Below, piece after piece: positions 36,820 to 45,536 of a stretch of 64,000 nt of DNA; position 1 is the stretch's first letter, and each line of letters begins with the position of its first letter. A program made the translations under genes and the position numbers. A model generated the notes under the pieces. It had not been told where the DNA came from. It did no database searches and was given only the letters and a program-made list of their open reading frames with translations. Origin of the DNA: JAGFIY01 sp964499285 (lineage in GTDB: Bacteria; Bacteroidota; Ignavibacteria; Ignavibacteriales; Melioribacteraceae); assembly GCA_964499285.1 (NCBI GenBank), contig CAZCLA010000002.1, forward strand, positions 103,964 through 167,963, given 5' to 3'.

Positions 36820-37960
36820 AATATTATTTTTTCTGATATCATTTGGTGCGTTTCATGTATTTATAAACGCACAAAGCGACTTATCAATCAACGGTTATTT
36901 GCAGAATCTTCAAACTGTCTACAATCCACGTTCCACTTCCGAATTGATGTCATTGAATTCAATCGGTAATCGATTTGATTTAAATTGGTTTGTAGACGAG
37001 AAGGCAGCATTTAACATAAGCATAAGAAATTATTTTGATTCGGGCGAGTTGGTAAAACAGAATCCTTTATATGCGGAACTTGTGTCTTCCGATAATGGTT
37101 ATTTCGATTTGACAAAAACAATCGTCAGCGATTCTTCATACGTTTTATACTCAAATATTGATCGACTAAATTTTGAACTTAACCTGGGAGATCTCGATAT
37201 TGTTATCGGAAGGCAAAGGGTAAATTGGGGAATTAATCTTGTGTGGACACCTAACGATATTTTCAATTCCTTTTCATATCTAAACTTTGATTACGTTGAG
37301 AGACCTGGCAGCGACGCAATAAGATTCCAATATTACACTTCATCAACCAGCTCGGCGGAAATTGTTGCAAAGTTGAATCACGAAAAGAAAATTACCTCAG
37401 CAGCACTTTATCGCTTTAATAAATTTGGTTATGATTTTCAAATACTTGGTGGTGTGATGGTCGATGATCTGGTTTTAGGCGGAGGTTTTTCTGGACAAAT
37501 TGCCTCAGCCGGATTTAACGGAGAAGCTGTTTATTTCAGAGATAAAAAAAATTTTGACGAAAGTGATGGAATTCTAATCGCATCAACCGGATTTAATTAT
37601 ACTTTTCCAAACTCTCTTTACTTCCACATTGCCGGTCTGTTCAATAGCAATGGAACCACAGAGAACGCCGGTGGAATAAATTATCTGGATGTTTCAGAAT
37701 TTTCAGTGAAGAATTTTTCTCTTGCAAAATATTCTTTATTTGCGGAAACAGCATATCAAATCTCCCCGCTAACTAGAGCTTCCATCGGATTTCTTTTCAA
37801 TCCGAGTGATCATTCATTTTATATTGGACCTTCTTGCGATATTTCATTGACCGAAAACATTTATCTGCTTTTGATAGGACAGATCTTCGGTGGAAAGCCT
37901 TCAACCGAATTCGGAGACTTCGGTAAGTTTTTTAATATGCGCGTTAAGTGGAATTTTTAA
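36809..37960 (+). CDS. Outer-membrane beta-barrel protein (DUF1302-like)
   Basis: The 383 residues start with a signal peptide (about 1-21) and continue as alternating amphipathic strands ending in the aromatic FNMRVKWNF, the expected outer-membrane insertion signal. IVIGRQRVNWGINLVWTPND resembles DUF1302/alginate-export-like barrels. It overlaps the ATPase gene by 11 bp, so it is almost surely translated with the transporter and could be the outer-membrane exit or acceptor. Its 3' end overlaps the convergent EamA gene by 17 bp. Confidence 0.75.
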   Translation: MKTRILFFLISFGAFHVFINAQSDLSINGYLQNLQTVYNPRSTSELMSLNSIGNRFDLNWFVDEKAAFNISIRNYFDSGELVKQNPLYAELVSSDNGYFDLTKTIVSDSSYVLYSNIDRLNFELNLGDLDIVIGRQRVNWGINLVWTPNDIFNSFSYLNFDYVERPGSDAIRFQYYTSSTSSAEIVAKLNHEKKITSAALYRFNKFGYDFQILGGVMVDDLVLGGGFSGQIASAGFNGEAVYFRDKKNFDESDGILIASTGFNYTFPNSLYFHIAGLFNSNGTTENAGGINYLDVSEFSVKNFSLAKYSLFAETAYQISPLTRASIGFLFNPSDHSFYIGPSCDISLTENIYLLLIGQIFGGKPSTEFGDFGKFFNMRVKWNF

Positions 37961-38858
37961 TTATTTTTATCTTCGCTTGTTTATTACCGCGGTTAACAAG
38001 ATAAACTCCAAATAATATTACAAGTGCTGCAGTAATTAAATTTAATGTTAAAATTTCATCAAGAAACAGCCAGCCAATGAACAATGCAATTACCGGATTT
38101 ACGTAAGCATAGGTCGCAACAAACGAAACAGGTAATTCGGAAATTGCATAAATGTAAGCCGCATAACCAAATAACGATCCTATAAAAAGTAAATAAAGAT
38201 AAGCGCCGAGACTCTCCGGTGTGAAATAAAATCTCTCCCATTCACCAAGCGCAAAGCCAATTCCGGTCTGAATTACTCCGGCAGTCAACATTTGAATTGC
38301 AGCGCTCATTAAAGGATGAGTTACCAGTCTTTTATACTTGCTGTAAACCGAACCCAATGACCAAGCCGTTACTCCGAAGAATATAGAGATTATGCCGTAG
38401 ATATAATCTCCCTCAACAATATCTTCAAGACTTCCGCCGAGTATTAAATAAATTCCAAAAGATCCTGCAAGCAGACCAAGCATAATAAAAATATTGTAAG
38501 ATTTTCCCCTAGTAAAAATCAGTTCAATTACAGTTATAATGAGCGGAATAGTCGTTATTAAAAGTGCCGTTAACCCGGATGGAAGCCATTGCTCGGCAAC
38601 AACAACCAAACCGTTTGCCACTCCCAACAAAAGAACGCCCACAATCATAATCGGAAGGAGTTCTTGCTTGGGAGGAAATTTATATCCTCTAAATTTTAAT
38701 ACGGTCAAAAAAAATGTGCCGGCGGCTGCCCATCTAAAACCGGCAAAAAGCCAAGGTGGAAGATCTTCAACTCCTACGCGTATTGCTAAATAAGTTGTTC
38801 CCCAAACAATACAAATGCTTGCATAAGCTAAGTATGCTTTTATTTTAGGATTATTCAT
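37944..38858 (-). CDS. EamA/DMT-family transporter
   Basis: A 304-residue membrane protein with ten predicted helices in two EamA repeats (about 5-140 and 150-290). The first repeat starts with the common 'ASICIVWGTTYLAIRVGVED', and the second carries the ELPVSFVATYAYVNPVIALFIGW motif. Family members export amino acids or other metabolites; substrate is not predictable. Its tail overlaps the end of the convergent barrel gene. Confidence 0.93.
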   Translation of the reverse strand: MNNPKIKAYLAYASICIVWGTTYLAIRVGVEDLPPWLFAGFRWAAAGTFFLTVLKFRGYKFPPKQELLPIMIVGVLLLGVANGLVVVAEQWLPSGLTALLITTIPLIITVIELIFTRGKSYNIFIMLGLLAGSFGIYLILGGSLEDIVEGDYIYGIISIFFGVTAWSLGSVYSKYKRLVTHPLMSAAIQMLTAGVIQTGIGFALGEWERFYFTPESLGAYLYLLFIGSLFGYAAYIYAISELPVSFVATYAYVNPVIALFIGWLFLDEILTLNLITAALVILFGVYLVNRGNKQAKIKIIKNST

Positions 38859-38954
38859 ACTCTCAATTTTTTGTCTAACAAAACTACACTAAAATAGTTT
38901 AATTAAATATTGCTATTTTGCATCCGTGTTTTTTAAAAAGATAAACGGATAATC

Positions 38955-40175
38955 ATGGAAAAAATTAAAGGATGGTTTACAGGAATTCCTTTTCTTGACA
39001 AAAACATAGAAGCAATTATCGCATTACTGCTAGCTGTTCTTGCATATTTCATCACGAAAAAGGTTTTGTTCCAAGTAATAGCAAAACTGGTAAAAAAAAC
39101 AAAGACAGATCTCGATGATATTTTTCTTAACGATAGAGTTCTGCGAAGAATATCATTTATTCCGCCCTTAATAATTCTTTATTCGGTTACATTCTTTGAA
39201 CTAAAAACAGAAACTATAATTGATAATATCCTTGAAGCAATTATTGCTTTCGTTTTTTTACTTACGATTACTGCATTTATCGATGCAATTATCGAAGTAA
39301 TACAAAAATTTCCCCGATTCCAAGATAGACCGATGAAGGGATACGGTCAGGTTGTAAAAATTGTACTTTATATTATCGGCATAGTGTTTATCATCGGTTT
39401 GCTCACAGGTCAAAATCCTTGGGGTCTGTTTGCCGGTTTAGGAGCAATGAGTGCAATTCTTCTACTTGTTTTTAAGGATACGATACTTTCTTTTGTAGCG
39501 AGTATTCAAATAACTTCATACGATTTGGTAAAAGTTGGCGATTGGATTGAGATGCCGAAATACGGAGTTGATGGGGATATTATGGATATCGCACTCCACA
39601 CTGTAAAAGTAAGAAACTTCGATAAAACAATAACTGTAATACCCACACTTTCGCTGATCGAAACATCATTTAAAAACTGGCGCGGAATGCAGGAGACCGG
39701 CGGAAGGAGAATAAAAAGATCGATTTATTTGGACCTTGCAAGTATTAAATTCTGCACAGACGAAATGCTTAAAAAGTACAGGGAGTTTTACTTAATTTCC
39801 GATTACATACAACATAAAAAAGAAGATATAAACAAATATAATTTGGAGCTTAAAGTCGATCCCGAACATTGGTTCAATGGCAGAAGACTGACTAACATCG
39901 GTACTTTCCGTGAATACTTAAAATCTTATTTGAGAAGCAGAAAAGATATTCGAAAAGATTTAACTTTTTTGGTAAGGCAATTACCAGCAACGGAACATGG
40001 ACTGCCGATTGAAATTTACATTTTTGCTGCAACTACTGTCTGGACTGAGTATGAAGAAATTCAAGCTGATATATTTGATCATATCTTTGCTATTATTCCC
40101 GAGTTTGATCTAAAAATTTATCAAAGTCCAAGCAGCTATGATTTAAAGGAAATTTCTGTCGGAAAACCAAACTAG
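38955..40175 (+). CDS. Mechanosensitive ion channel, MscS family (YbdG-like)
   Basis: The 406-residue protein has about five hydrophobic segments, then an MscS pore-lining and beta domain (about 165-260: WGLFAGLGAMSAILLLVFKD and GDWIEMPKYGVDGDIMDIAL) and a longer C-terminal cytoplasmic domain. The SFKNWRGMQETGGRRIKRS segment is characteristic of the YbdG subgroup. It should open under membrane tension during osmotic downshock. Confidence 0.92.
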   Translation: MEKIKGWFTGIPFLDKNIEAIIALLLAVLAYFITKKVLFQVIAKLVKKTKTDLDDIFLNDRVLRRISFIPPLIILYSVTFFELKTETIIDNILEAIIAFVFLLTITAFIDAIIEVIQKFPRFQDRPMKGYGQVVKIVLYIIGIVFIIGLLTGQNPWGLFAGLGAMSAILLLVFKDTILSFVASIQITSYDLVKVGDWIEMPKYGVDGDIMDIALHTVKVRNFDKTITVIPTLSLIETSFKNWRGMQETGGRRIKRSIYLDLASIKFCTDEMLKKYREFYLISDYIQHKKEDINKYNLELKVDPEHWFNGRRLTNIGTFREYLKSYLRSRKDIRKDLTFLVRQLPATEHGLPIEIYIFAATTVWTEYEEIQADIFDHIFAIIPEFDLKIYQSPSSYDLKEISVGKPN

Positions 40176-40185
40176 GACTCAATAG

Positions 40186-41340
40186 ATGAACGCAAAAATT
40201 TCTCAAGCTGCGGCATTCGCATTAAAAGATCTTGGTGTTTCAGTAATTACTAATGTGCCGGGCTTCGGCGGAAGCGAAACTTTAGCAGAGATTAATCAAA
40301 TATTTGGAAAAAATTTTCCAGTCTCTTTTAATGAAGAAGTTTCTTACACAATTGCTCACGGTGCATGCCTTGCCGGAAAGCGATCCTGTGCTATTATGAA
40401 ATCACAAGGATTTGCTAAAGCTGCAAATTCGATTTTGGACTCACTTTACACGGACTTAACCGCCGGTTTGTTAATAATAATTTTTGATGATCCAGACGGC
40501 AGCCACTCCGATAATATCGTTGAAATCGATCCTATACTAAAAGGATTTAAAATCCCTTTTCTACGATCTACCGGAACAAATATCTACGATGATATAGTTA
40601 ATGCCTATGAAGAATCTGAGAAACGAAAACTTCCGTTTGTAATTATCCTAAACGCTATATCAATCGAATCACTTTCAACTTTCGAAAGAAAGGATGATTT
40701 ACATGAACATTTCGATTATAAAAGAAGCGTTTTAGACCATGTCGTTCACCCGTTTTTAGCAGAATATCAATTCAGAAAATTCATGGCTAAAACTCTTCAA
40801 GGTGATTTAACGATGCTTGTAAAACCCAATTTGCCCAATGTACCCTCCGATCTTCCTGATCGTTATAAAATAAGTGCCGAAAAATACGAGCCTCTTTTTC
40901 AAGTTTTTAAAGATCTACGAGGTGATGTCGTTACTGGGGATACGAGTACATCGAGTGTTTATGCATTCCCACCATATTCCTGCATAGATATTGTTACTTA
41001 TATCGGCGGAAGTATTCCTCTTGCAATTGGAGCATATCTTGCCGGACATAAAGATGTTTGGGCACTTACAGGCGATTTTGGTTTTATTTCAGCCGGACAC
41101 ATGGGATTAATTGAACTGCTGCAAAGAGAAATTCCTGTTAAAGTTTTAATTTTTAACAATAAGCAAGCATCTGCAACCGGCGGACAGACAATTCCAAAAA
41201 AAATTATGATGAGACTTCTTGCAGGATACGAAAATTATTTGCTCCATATATCTAACCCGATAGACGTTTTCGAGGTGAATCAAGTTTTAACAGAAGCAAA
41301 AAATTCGGAGACATTCAAAATTATTGTTGCAGATTTTTAA
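40186..41340 (+). CDS. Thiamine-pyrophosphate-dependent enzyme, IorA-like without ferredoxin domain
   Basis: The 384 residues hold an N-terminal TPP pyrimidine-binding domain (about 1-180) with the activating Glu in SFNEEVSYTIAHGACLAG. A C-terminal pyrophosphate-binding domain (about 225-384) has the TGDFGF...FNN metal motif and a NNKQASATGGQ loop close to that of indolepyruvate ferredoxin oxidoreductase alpha subunits. The middle domain and the C-terminal 4Fe-4S domain of true IorA are absent, and no beta subunit is nearby. It may act as a 2-oxo-acid decarboxylase or with an unlinked partner. It starts 10 bp after the channel gene. Sulfo- or phosphonopyruvate decarboxylase-like activity is the alternative. 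Confidence 0.7.
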   Translation: MNAKISQAAAFALKDLGVSVITNVPGFGGSETLAEINQIFGKNFPVSFNEEVSYTIAHGACLAGKRSCAIMKSQGFAKAANSILDSLYTDLTAGLLIIIFDDPDGSHSDNIVEIDPILKGFKIPFLRSTGTNIYDDIVNAYEESEKRKLPFVIILNAISIESLSTFERKDDLHEHFDYKRSVLDHVVHPFLAEYQFRKFMAKTLQGDLTMLVKPNLPNVPSDLPDRYKISAEKYEPLFQVFKDLRGDVVTGDTSTSSVYAFPPYSCIDIVTYIGGSIPLAIGAYLAGHKDVWALTGDFGFISAGHMGLIELLQREIPVKVLIFNNKQASATGGQTIPKKIMMRLLAGYENYLLHISNPIDVFEVNQVLTEAKNSETFKIIVADF

Positions 41341-41415
41341 TTTCTTTGTCGGCTTTTATTCGGAAAAAAGATTCACTATTTTCATTACAAAGTCTTACCC
41401 ATAAACCAATAAAAT

Positions 41416-41727
41416 ATGATAAAAAATTTTTTCGATGAAATACCCGAAAATGTTCCGGAAGAAGTAATTGAGACAATAATTTCTTCTGAACACATCCGGG
41501 TTGAAAGAATCATCTCGAATGATCATTCATCCCCAGAAAATTTTTGGTACGATCAAAGCGAAAATGAATTTGTGCTGCTCTTGCAGGGAAATGCAGTTAT
41601 TCAGTTCGAAAATTATGAACAGGATTTGAAGCAGGGCGACTATCTAGTTATTGAGGCGCATAAAAAACATCGTGTTAAATCCACAAGCGGCAGCGAAAAA
41701 ACTATCTGGCTGGCAATATTTTATTAG
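41416..41727 (+). CDS. Cupin-domain protein
   Basis: A single small cupin barrel of 103 residues. Motif 1 is degenerate (SPENFWYDQSENEFVLLLQG) and motif 2 reads LKQGDYLVIEAHKKHRVKS, keeping one or two metal-type histidines. Family members with this length are annotated 'cupin domain-containing protein', sometimes phosphoribosylaminoimidazole carboxylase-like, without proven activity. It lies 75 bp after the TPP enzyme and 11 bp before the DUF819 transporter. Confidence 0.82.
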   Translation: MIKNFFDEIPENVPEEVIETIISSEHIRVERIISNDHSSPENFWYDQSENEFVLLLQGNAVIQFENYEQDLKQGDYLVIEAHKKHRVKSTSGSEKTIWLAIFY

Positions 41728-41738
41728 GAGGATGATTT

Positions 41739-42878
41739 ATGTTTTCAAATACATTGGTAGCATCCGATAATTCATGGATGTTATGGGCAATTATTATTAC
41801 CGCAGCAGCATTTGGAGTTTGGGCAGAAAAAACGAGGCTTGGTTCAAAACTTTCAGCTGTTGTGATTACAATTCTAGTTACATTCATTTTATCTAATCTT
41901 TCAATAATTCCGACAGAATCACAAACTTATGATATCGTGTGGAGTTATCTTGTCCCTCTTGCAATTCCTTTGCTTCTATTTAAAGCAAATATTGCAAGAA
42001 TAATTAAAGAGTCTGGTCCCACACTCATTGCATTTGTTATAGGCGGGATCGGAACCGTTACAGGAACAATTATAGCTTACTCAATTGTAAATATGGGCGA
42101 AGAAGGATGGAAGATTGCAGGTATTTTTTGCTCTACTTATGTGGGCGGTTCAATGAATTATGTTGCCGCTGCTGAAGCACTCCAGTTGAAATCAGCAGAT
42201 TTGTTAACAGCTGGCATAGCGGCGGATAACCTTGTAATGACTTTGTACTTTCTCCTCTTGTTCGCTATCCCCGCAATAAAGTGGATTACGAAATTTTTCC
42301 CGGAAAGGAAACTCATTGATGAGGATTCAAAATTCTACGAAGAAAATTCTGACGAACATAAACTAACAGTATATGATTTAGGAACTTCTCTTGCTATTAC
42401 TTTTGTGATTTGCGCTTTAGGATTTGCATTTCAGGATGTATTGGGAATTTCCGGCAGCGGAATCTTAATTATTACAGCAATTATCGTCGCTCTTGCTTCA
42501 ATTTTATCAAAGCAGTTTGATTCGATTAGAGGCGCAGATAAAATCGGTACATTCTTTATGCAAATATTTTTTGCGGCAATCGGTGCCAGTGCCAACATTG
42601 GAATTGTATTAAAAGTTGGTCCTGTTCTGTTTATCTTTGCTGCAATGATACTTTCGTGCCATCTTATTTTTTTGTTATTTTTTGGCAGGATGTTAAAATT
42701 GGACATTCGAGAAATTGTAATCGCATCAAATGCAAATATGGGAGGACCCACAACCGCTGCGGCGATGGCTGTTGCAAGAAAATGGCATGCGCTTGTCATC
42801 CCGGCTATTTTATGCGGAACACTCGGATATGCAATTGCGACTTTTATAGGTGTGGGAGTCGCTCATTTAATAAGGTAG
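41739..42878 (+). CDS. DUF819 family membrane protein (YjcL-like)
   Basis: A 379-residue protein with about ten or eleven membrane helices. DUF819 hallmarks include 'VWSYLVPLAIPLLLFKANI', CSTYVGGSMNYVAAAEAL and ASNANMGGPTTAAAMAVA. The internal symmetry and broken glycine-rich helices suggest a secondary transporter, but no substrate is known for the family. A GGAGG ribosome site precedes the ATG. PspC follows 6 bp later. Confidence 0.9.
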   Translation: MFSNTLVASDNSWMLWAIIITAAAFGVWAEKTRLGSKLSAVVITILVTFILSNLSIIPTESQTYDIVWSYLVPLAIPLLLFKANIARIIKESGPTLIAFVIGGIGTVTGTIIAYSIVNMGEEGWKIAGIFCSTYVGGSMNYVAAAEALQLKSADLLTAGIAADNLVMTLYFLLLFAIPAIKWITKFFPERKLIDEDSKFYEENSDEHKLTVYDLGTSLAITFVICALGFAFQDVLGISGSGILIITAIIVALASILSKQFDSIRGADKIGTFFMQIFFAAIGASANIGIVLKVGPVLFIFAAMILSCHLIFLLFFGRMLKLDIREIVIASNANMGGPTTAAAMAVARKWHALVIPAILCGTLGYAIATFIGVGVAHLIR

Positions 42879-42884
42879 AATGTA

Positions 42885-43079
42885 ATGGCGTTCAGCAATA
42901 TTAAAAGATCTAACGATAGATATCTCGGAGGAGTGCTCGGCGGAATTGCAAATCATTTCGGGTGGAATGTTTGGTTCGTGAGAATTTCTTATTCAATCTT
43001 AAGCTTGATTGGATTTATAGTTCCGGGACTGATCGTTTATATAATTCTTTGGACAATTATGGATGAACCGGATGAATAA
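42885..43079 (+). CDS. PspC-domain protein
   Basis: Sixty-four residues that are nearly all PspC domain: RYLGGVLGGIANHFGWN, then a single helix (about 30-57, SILSLIGFIVPGLIVYIILW) and the closing MDEPDE. PspC proteins sense envelope stress with PspA/B in Proteobacteria, but stand-alone short forms like this are common and of unknown role. No other psp gene is adjacent. The end overlaps the next gene by 17 bp. Confidence 0.92.
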   Translation: MAFSNIKRSNDRYLGGVLGGIANHFGWNVWFVRISYSILSLIGFIVPGLIVYIILWTIMDEPDE

Positions 43080-43641
43080 TAACCTAAAAAAATATTTGTG
43101 GATTTTAACATCATTAGTCTACTTAAGTATTTTCCATTCAATTTCATCTGCACAAATAAATACTTTAATGTTCGGAGGTAGTGTGGGCTTTGGCGAAATT
43201 AAGAGCAACACTCCGCAGCAGTCCACATTAAATTTGAGGATCCTGACTGAATTTGAAACCTCGTTTTGGGCGGGAGTTTATTTTAGATTTTCTTATCAAA
43301 TAGCAAAAGACTTTGAGGCATTCCTTCCGGATACATCGCCGCAAAGTCATTTCCCCTATCTTCAAATAATCGGTTTTACAGGAAACATAAAACAGTACTT
43401 GAACGAAAACCTTTTTTTGAAAGAAGGTGCAGGATTAATGGCTGTAAACGACAGATTATTTAAGACCAGGGATATTTGGGGAGTGGGCGTCACTTTCAAT
43501 GTGATGCTTGGACTTGATTTGAGAGAAAACTTCGGAGAAGGTTTTACCTTAGGCGCTGGTGTGGATTATGGTCTGGCATTCAACTTCGAAAATACGCAAT
43601 TTTATTCATTCTCTGCACAATTGGATTACTATCTTTTCTAA
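43063..43641 (+). CDS. Predicted outer-membrane beta-barrel protein
   Basis: The protein has 192 residues with a signal peptide (about 5-28, LWILTSLVYLSIFHSISSAQ) and then alternating strands ending in FYSFSAQLDYYLF, the aromatic C-terminal residue expected of an outer-membrane barrel. It could be an eight-stranded OmpA/OmpW-like barrel, but I cannot assign a family. The frame has ATGs at 43063 and 43072, both within the end of the PspC gene, so translation is probably coupled. It ends overlapping the convergent pheA by 4 bp. Confidence 0.7.
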   Translation: MNRMNNNLKKYLWILTSLVYLSIFHSISSAQINTLMFGGSVGFGEIKSNTPQQSTLNLRILTEFETSFWAGVYFRFSYQIAKDFEAFLPDTSPQSHFPYLQIIGFTGNIKQYLNENLFLKEGAGLMAVNDRLFKTRDIWGVGVTFNVMLGLDLRENFGEGFTLGAGVDYGLAFNFENTQFYSFSAQLDYYLF

Positions 43642-44810
43642 TCTTTTTTTAAATGATCGGAGACTTTTGTTTTTGCTATTTCCTGCGAAGGATAACTTCC
43701 CATCACTTTTACGAAACGAGTGTGTTCATTTAATTCCTCTACAGCTTTTTTTACTTTCTCGTCAGCTATGTTTCCCAAAAAATCCAGATAAAACATCTCT
43801 TCCCATGGATTTCCAATAATCGGCCGCGATTCAAGTTTTGTTAGGTTTAATTCATATTTTCTAAAAACATTCAAAGCATCGACCAATGAACCGGCTTTTT
43901 GTGATGTTGCCATTACAAGCGATGTTTTGCATTCAATTCTTGAATCAACCGAAACAGGTTTGCGTGCACAGACAATAAATCTTGTAAAATTCTCGCTCTG
44001 GTTGGCTATGTTCTCTCGCAGAATATTCACTTTAAACAAATTGGCTGCCTCTTTACTTGCAATTGCCGCAACGTATTTATTTTTCTCTTCTTTAATCTTC
44101 TTGACTGACATTGCGGTATCTGCAAAATACTCAATTGAACAATCGGGCAGGCTTGAAATAAACCTGCTACATTGCGCAGCTGCCTGATAGTGAGCGTAAA
44201 TTTTTTCAATTTCTAATGTAGAAATTTCGTCCTTTGCAACAAGGCAATGATTAACTTCGTGACGTTCTTCTCCGACAATACTCAAAGTTGTATGCAGAAG
44301 CAAATCATAAACTTCGTTGATTCCACCAGAAGTTGTATTTTCAATCGGAAGAATTGCATAGTCCGCTTCTCCCTTTTCAGTGTAGTTAACGACATCATCA
44401 AATCTGTTTCCGCTTATTAAAATTAGATCGTCGTTATAGGAGGAAAAAAACTTTTTTGCTGCTAAGTAACTGTATGATCCTTCAATTCCTTGGATTGCTA
44501 CGCGAAGCTGTTTGGTGTGCATCTCATTTTGATTTGCTAGTCTCTGCAAATAACTGTGCTGCAATCTAATTGAATCGTCGATAATCTCATAAAATACTTT
44601 TGAGACGAGTTGCTGATTTATTCCGTGTACTTTTCCTATCTCGATCAGTCTTCCGAGTAATTCTTCTTCTCTCTTGGGATCTCGAATTGGTTTATCGGTC
44701 ACCTCTTTAGCTTCAACGATCTCTTTGCTGATTTTACGTCTTTCAGCGATCAGTTTTACTATTTTTTCGTCAATTTCATTTATTTTTTTCCGCAGCTCAA
44801 AAAGGTCCAA
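43638..44810 (-). CDS. pheA: Bifunctional chorismate mutase/prephenate dehydratase
   Basis: The first two steps of phenylalanine synthesis from chorismate are fused: an AroQ-type chorismate mutase (about 1-88, LRKKINEIDEKIVKLIAERR), the prephenate dehydratase domain (about 98-280, IQGIEGSYSYLAAKKFF and PIENTTSGGINEVYDLL), and a C-terminal ACT domain (about 290-375) with the ESRP motif for feedback control by phenylalanine. Length 390 is standard. The start appears to be the TTG at 44810; a stop lies in frame eight codons upstream with no ATG between. It is divergent from the cytochrome operon. Confidence 0.93.
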   Translation of the reverse strand: MDLFELRKKINEIDEKIVKLIAERRKISKEIVEAKEVTDKPIRDPKREEELLGRLIEIGKVHGINQQLVSKVFYEIIDDSIRLQHSYLQRLANQNEMHTKQLRVAIQGIEGSYSYLAAKKFFSSYNDDLILISGNRFDDVVNYTEKGEADYAILPIENTTSGGINEVYDLLLHTTLSIVGEERHEVNHCLVAKDEISTLEIEKIYAHYQAAAQCSRFISSLPDCSIEYFADTAMSVKKIKEEKNKYVAAIASKEAANLFKVNILRENIANQSENFTRFIVCARKPVSVDSRIECKTSLVMATSQKAGSLVDALNVFRKYELNLTKLESRPIIGNPWEEMFYLDFLGNIADEKVKKAVEELNEHTRFVKVMGSYPSQEIAKTKVSDHLKKD

Positions 44811-44950
44811 ATCGCCAACCCAACTAATTATTTATGCATTATCTATATCGAATCTAAGTAAAAATTATCAAAAAAATTGCCAATTATCTATAATTAGATT
44901 ATATTGACTGTAAACGAATCTTAATGTCTTATTATCCTTGGGAGGAAAAA

Positions 44951-45514
44951 ATGAAAAAAACTGTTGTATTATTAGTATTCGCTTTACTTTCATTTTCACT
45001 TGTTGCATTTACACTTTTTGAATCGAGTCCTACGGTTGATGCAAAGTACATCGGCGCCAAAAAATGCGGTATGTGTCATAAAGCAAAAACCGGTGATCAA
45101 TTGGGTATCTGGGAAAAAAGTCTGCACGCAAAAGCTTATAAAACACTTCAAAGCGATGCGGCAAAAGCAATTGTTAAAGAAAAAGGTTTAGGCGAAGATG
45201 CGACAAAAGTTGCAGAATGTTTAGCCTGCCACGTTACTGGTGCCGGAAAAGATGCTTCTAAGTTCGAAAAATCTTTCTCGATTGAAGAAGGAGTTTCGTG
45301 CGAGGCTTGTCATGGTGCAGGTTCGGAATACAAATCGAAAAAAATAATGGAAGATCATGCTGCTTCAGTTGCTAACGGAATGACAGAATACAAAACAGAA
45401 GCTGATATAGAAGCACAATGCAAAACTTGCCACAACGAAAAAAGCCCTACTTTCAAGGGATTTAAATTCAAAGAAGCATGGGCAAAAATTGCTCATCCAA
45501 CAAAAGAAGGTTAA
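44951..45514 (+). CDS. Tetraheme c-type cytochrome (cytochrome c554-like)
   Basis: A 187-residue exported protein: signal peptide MKKTVVLLVFALLSFSLVAF, then four CxxCH heme sites (CGMCH from residue 39, CLACH, CEACH and CKTCH). The GVSCEACHGAG segment and 'AKYIGAKKCGMCHKAK' opening resemble the cytochrome c554/c-prime family, which moves electrons in the periplasm. I start at the ATG at 44951 because GGGAGGA at 44940-44946 is a strong ribosome site for it; an upstream ATG at 44924 would add a poor leader. First gene of a four-gene operon; the barrel gene follows after 22 bp. Confidence 0.92.
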   Translation: MKKTVVLLVFALLSFSLVAFTLFESSPTVDAKYIGAKKCGMCHKAKTGDQLGIWEKSLHAKAYKTLQSDAAKAIVKEKGLGEDATKVAECLACHVTGAGKDASKFEKSFSIEEGVSCEACHGAGSEYKSKKIMEDHAASVANGMTEYKTEADIEAQCKTCHNEKSPTFKGFKFKEAWAKIAHPTKEG

Positions 45515-45536
45515 CAACTATTCTCGGGCATAAAAA

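Noticed and set aside
44830..44950. Sigma-54 promoter for the first cytochrome operon
   Set aside because: I looked for GG-N10-GC on the plus strand in the pheA/cytochrome gap and found none; that operon probably uses another sigma factor.
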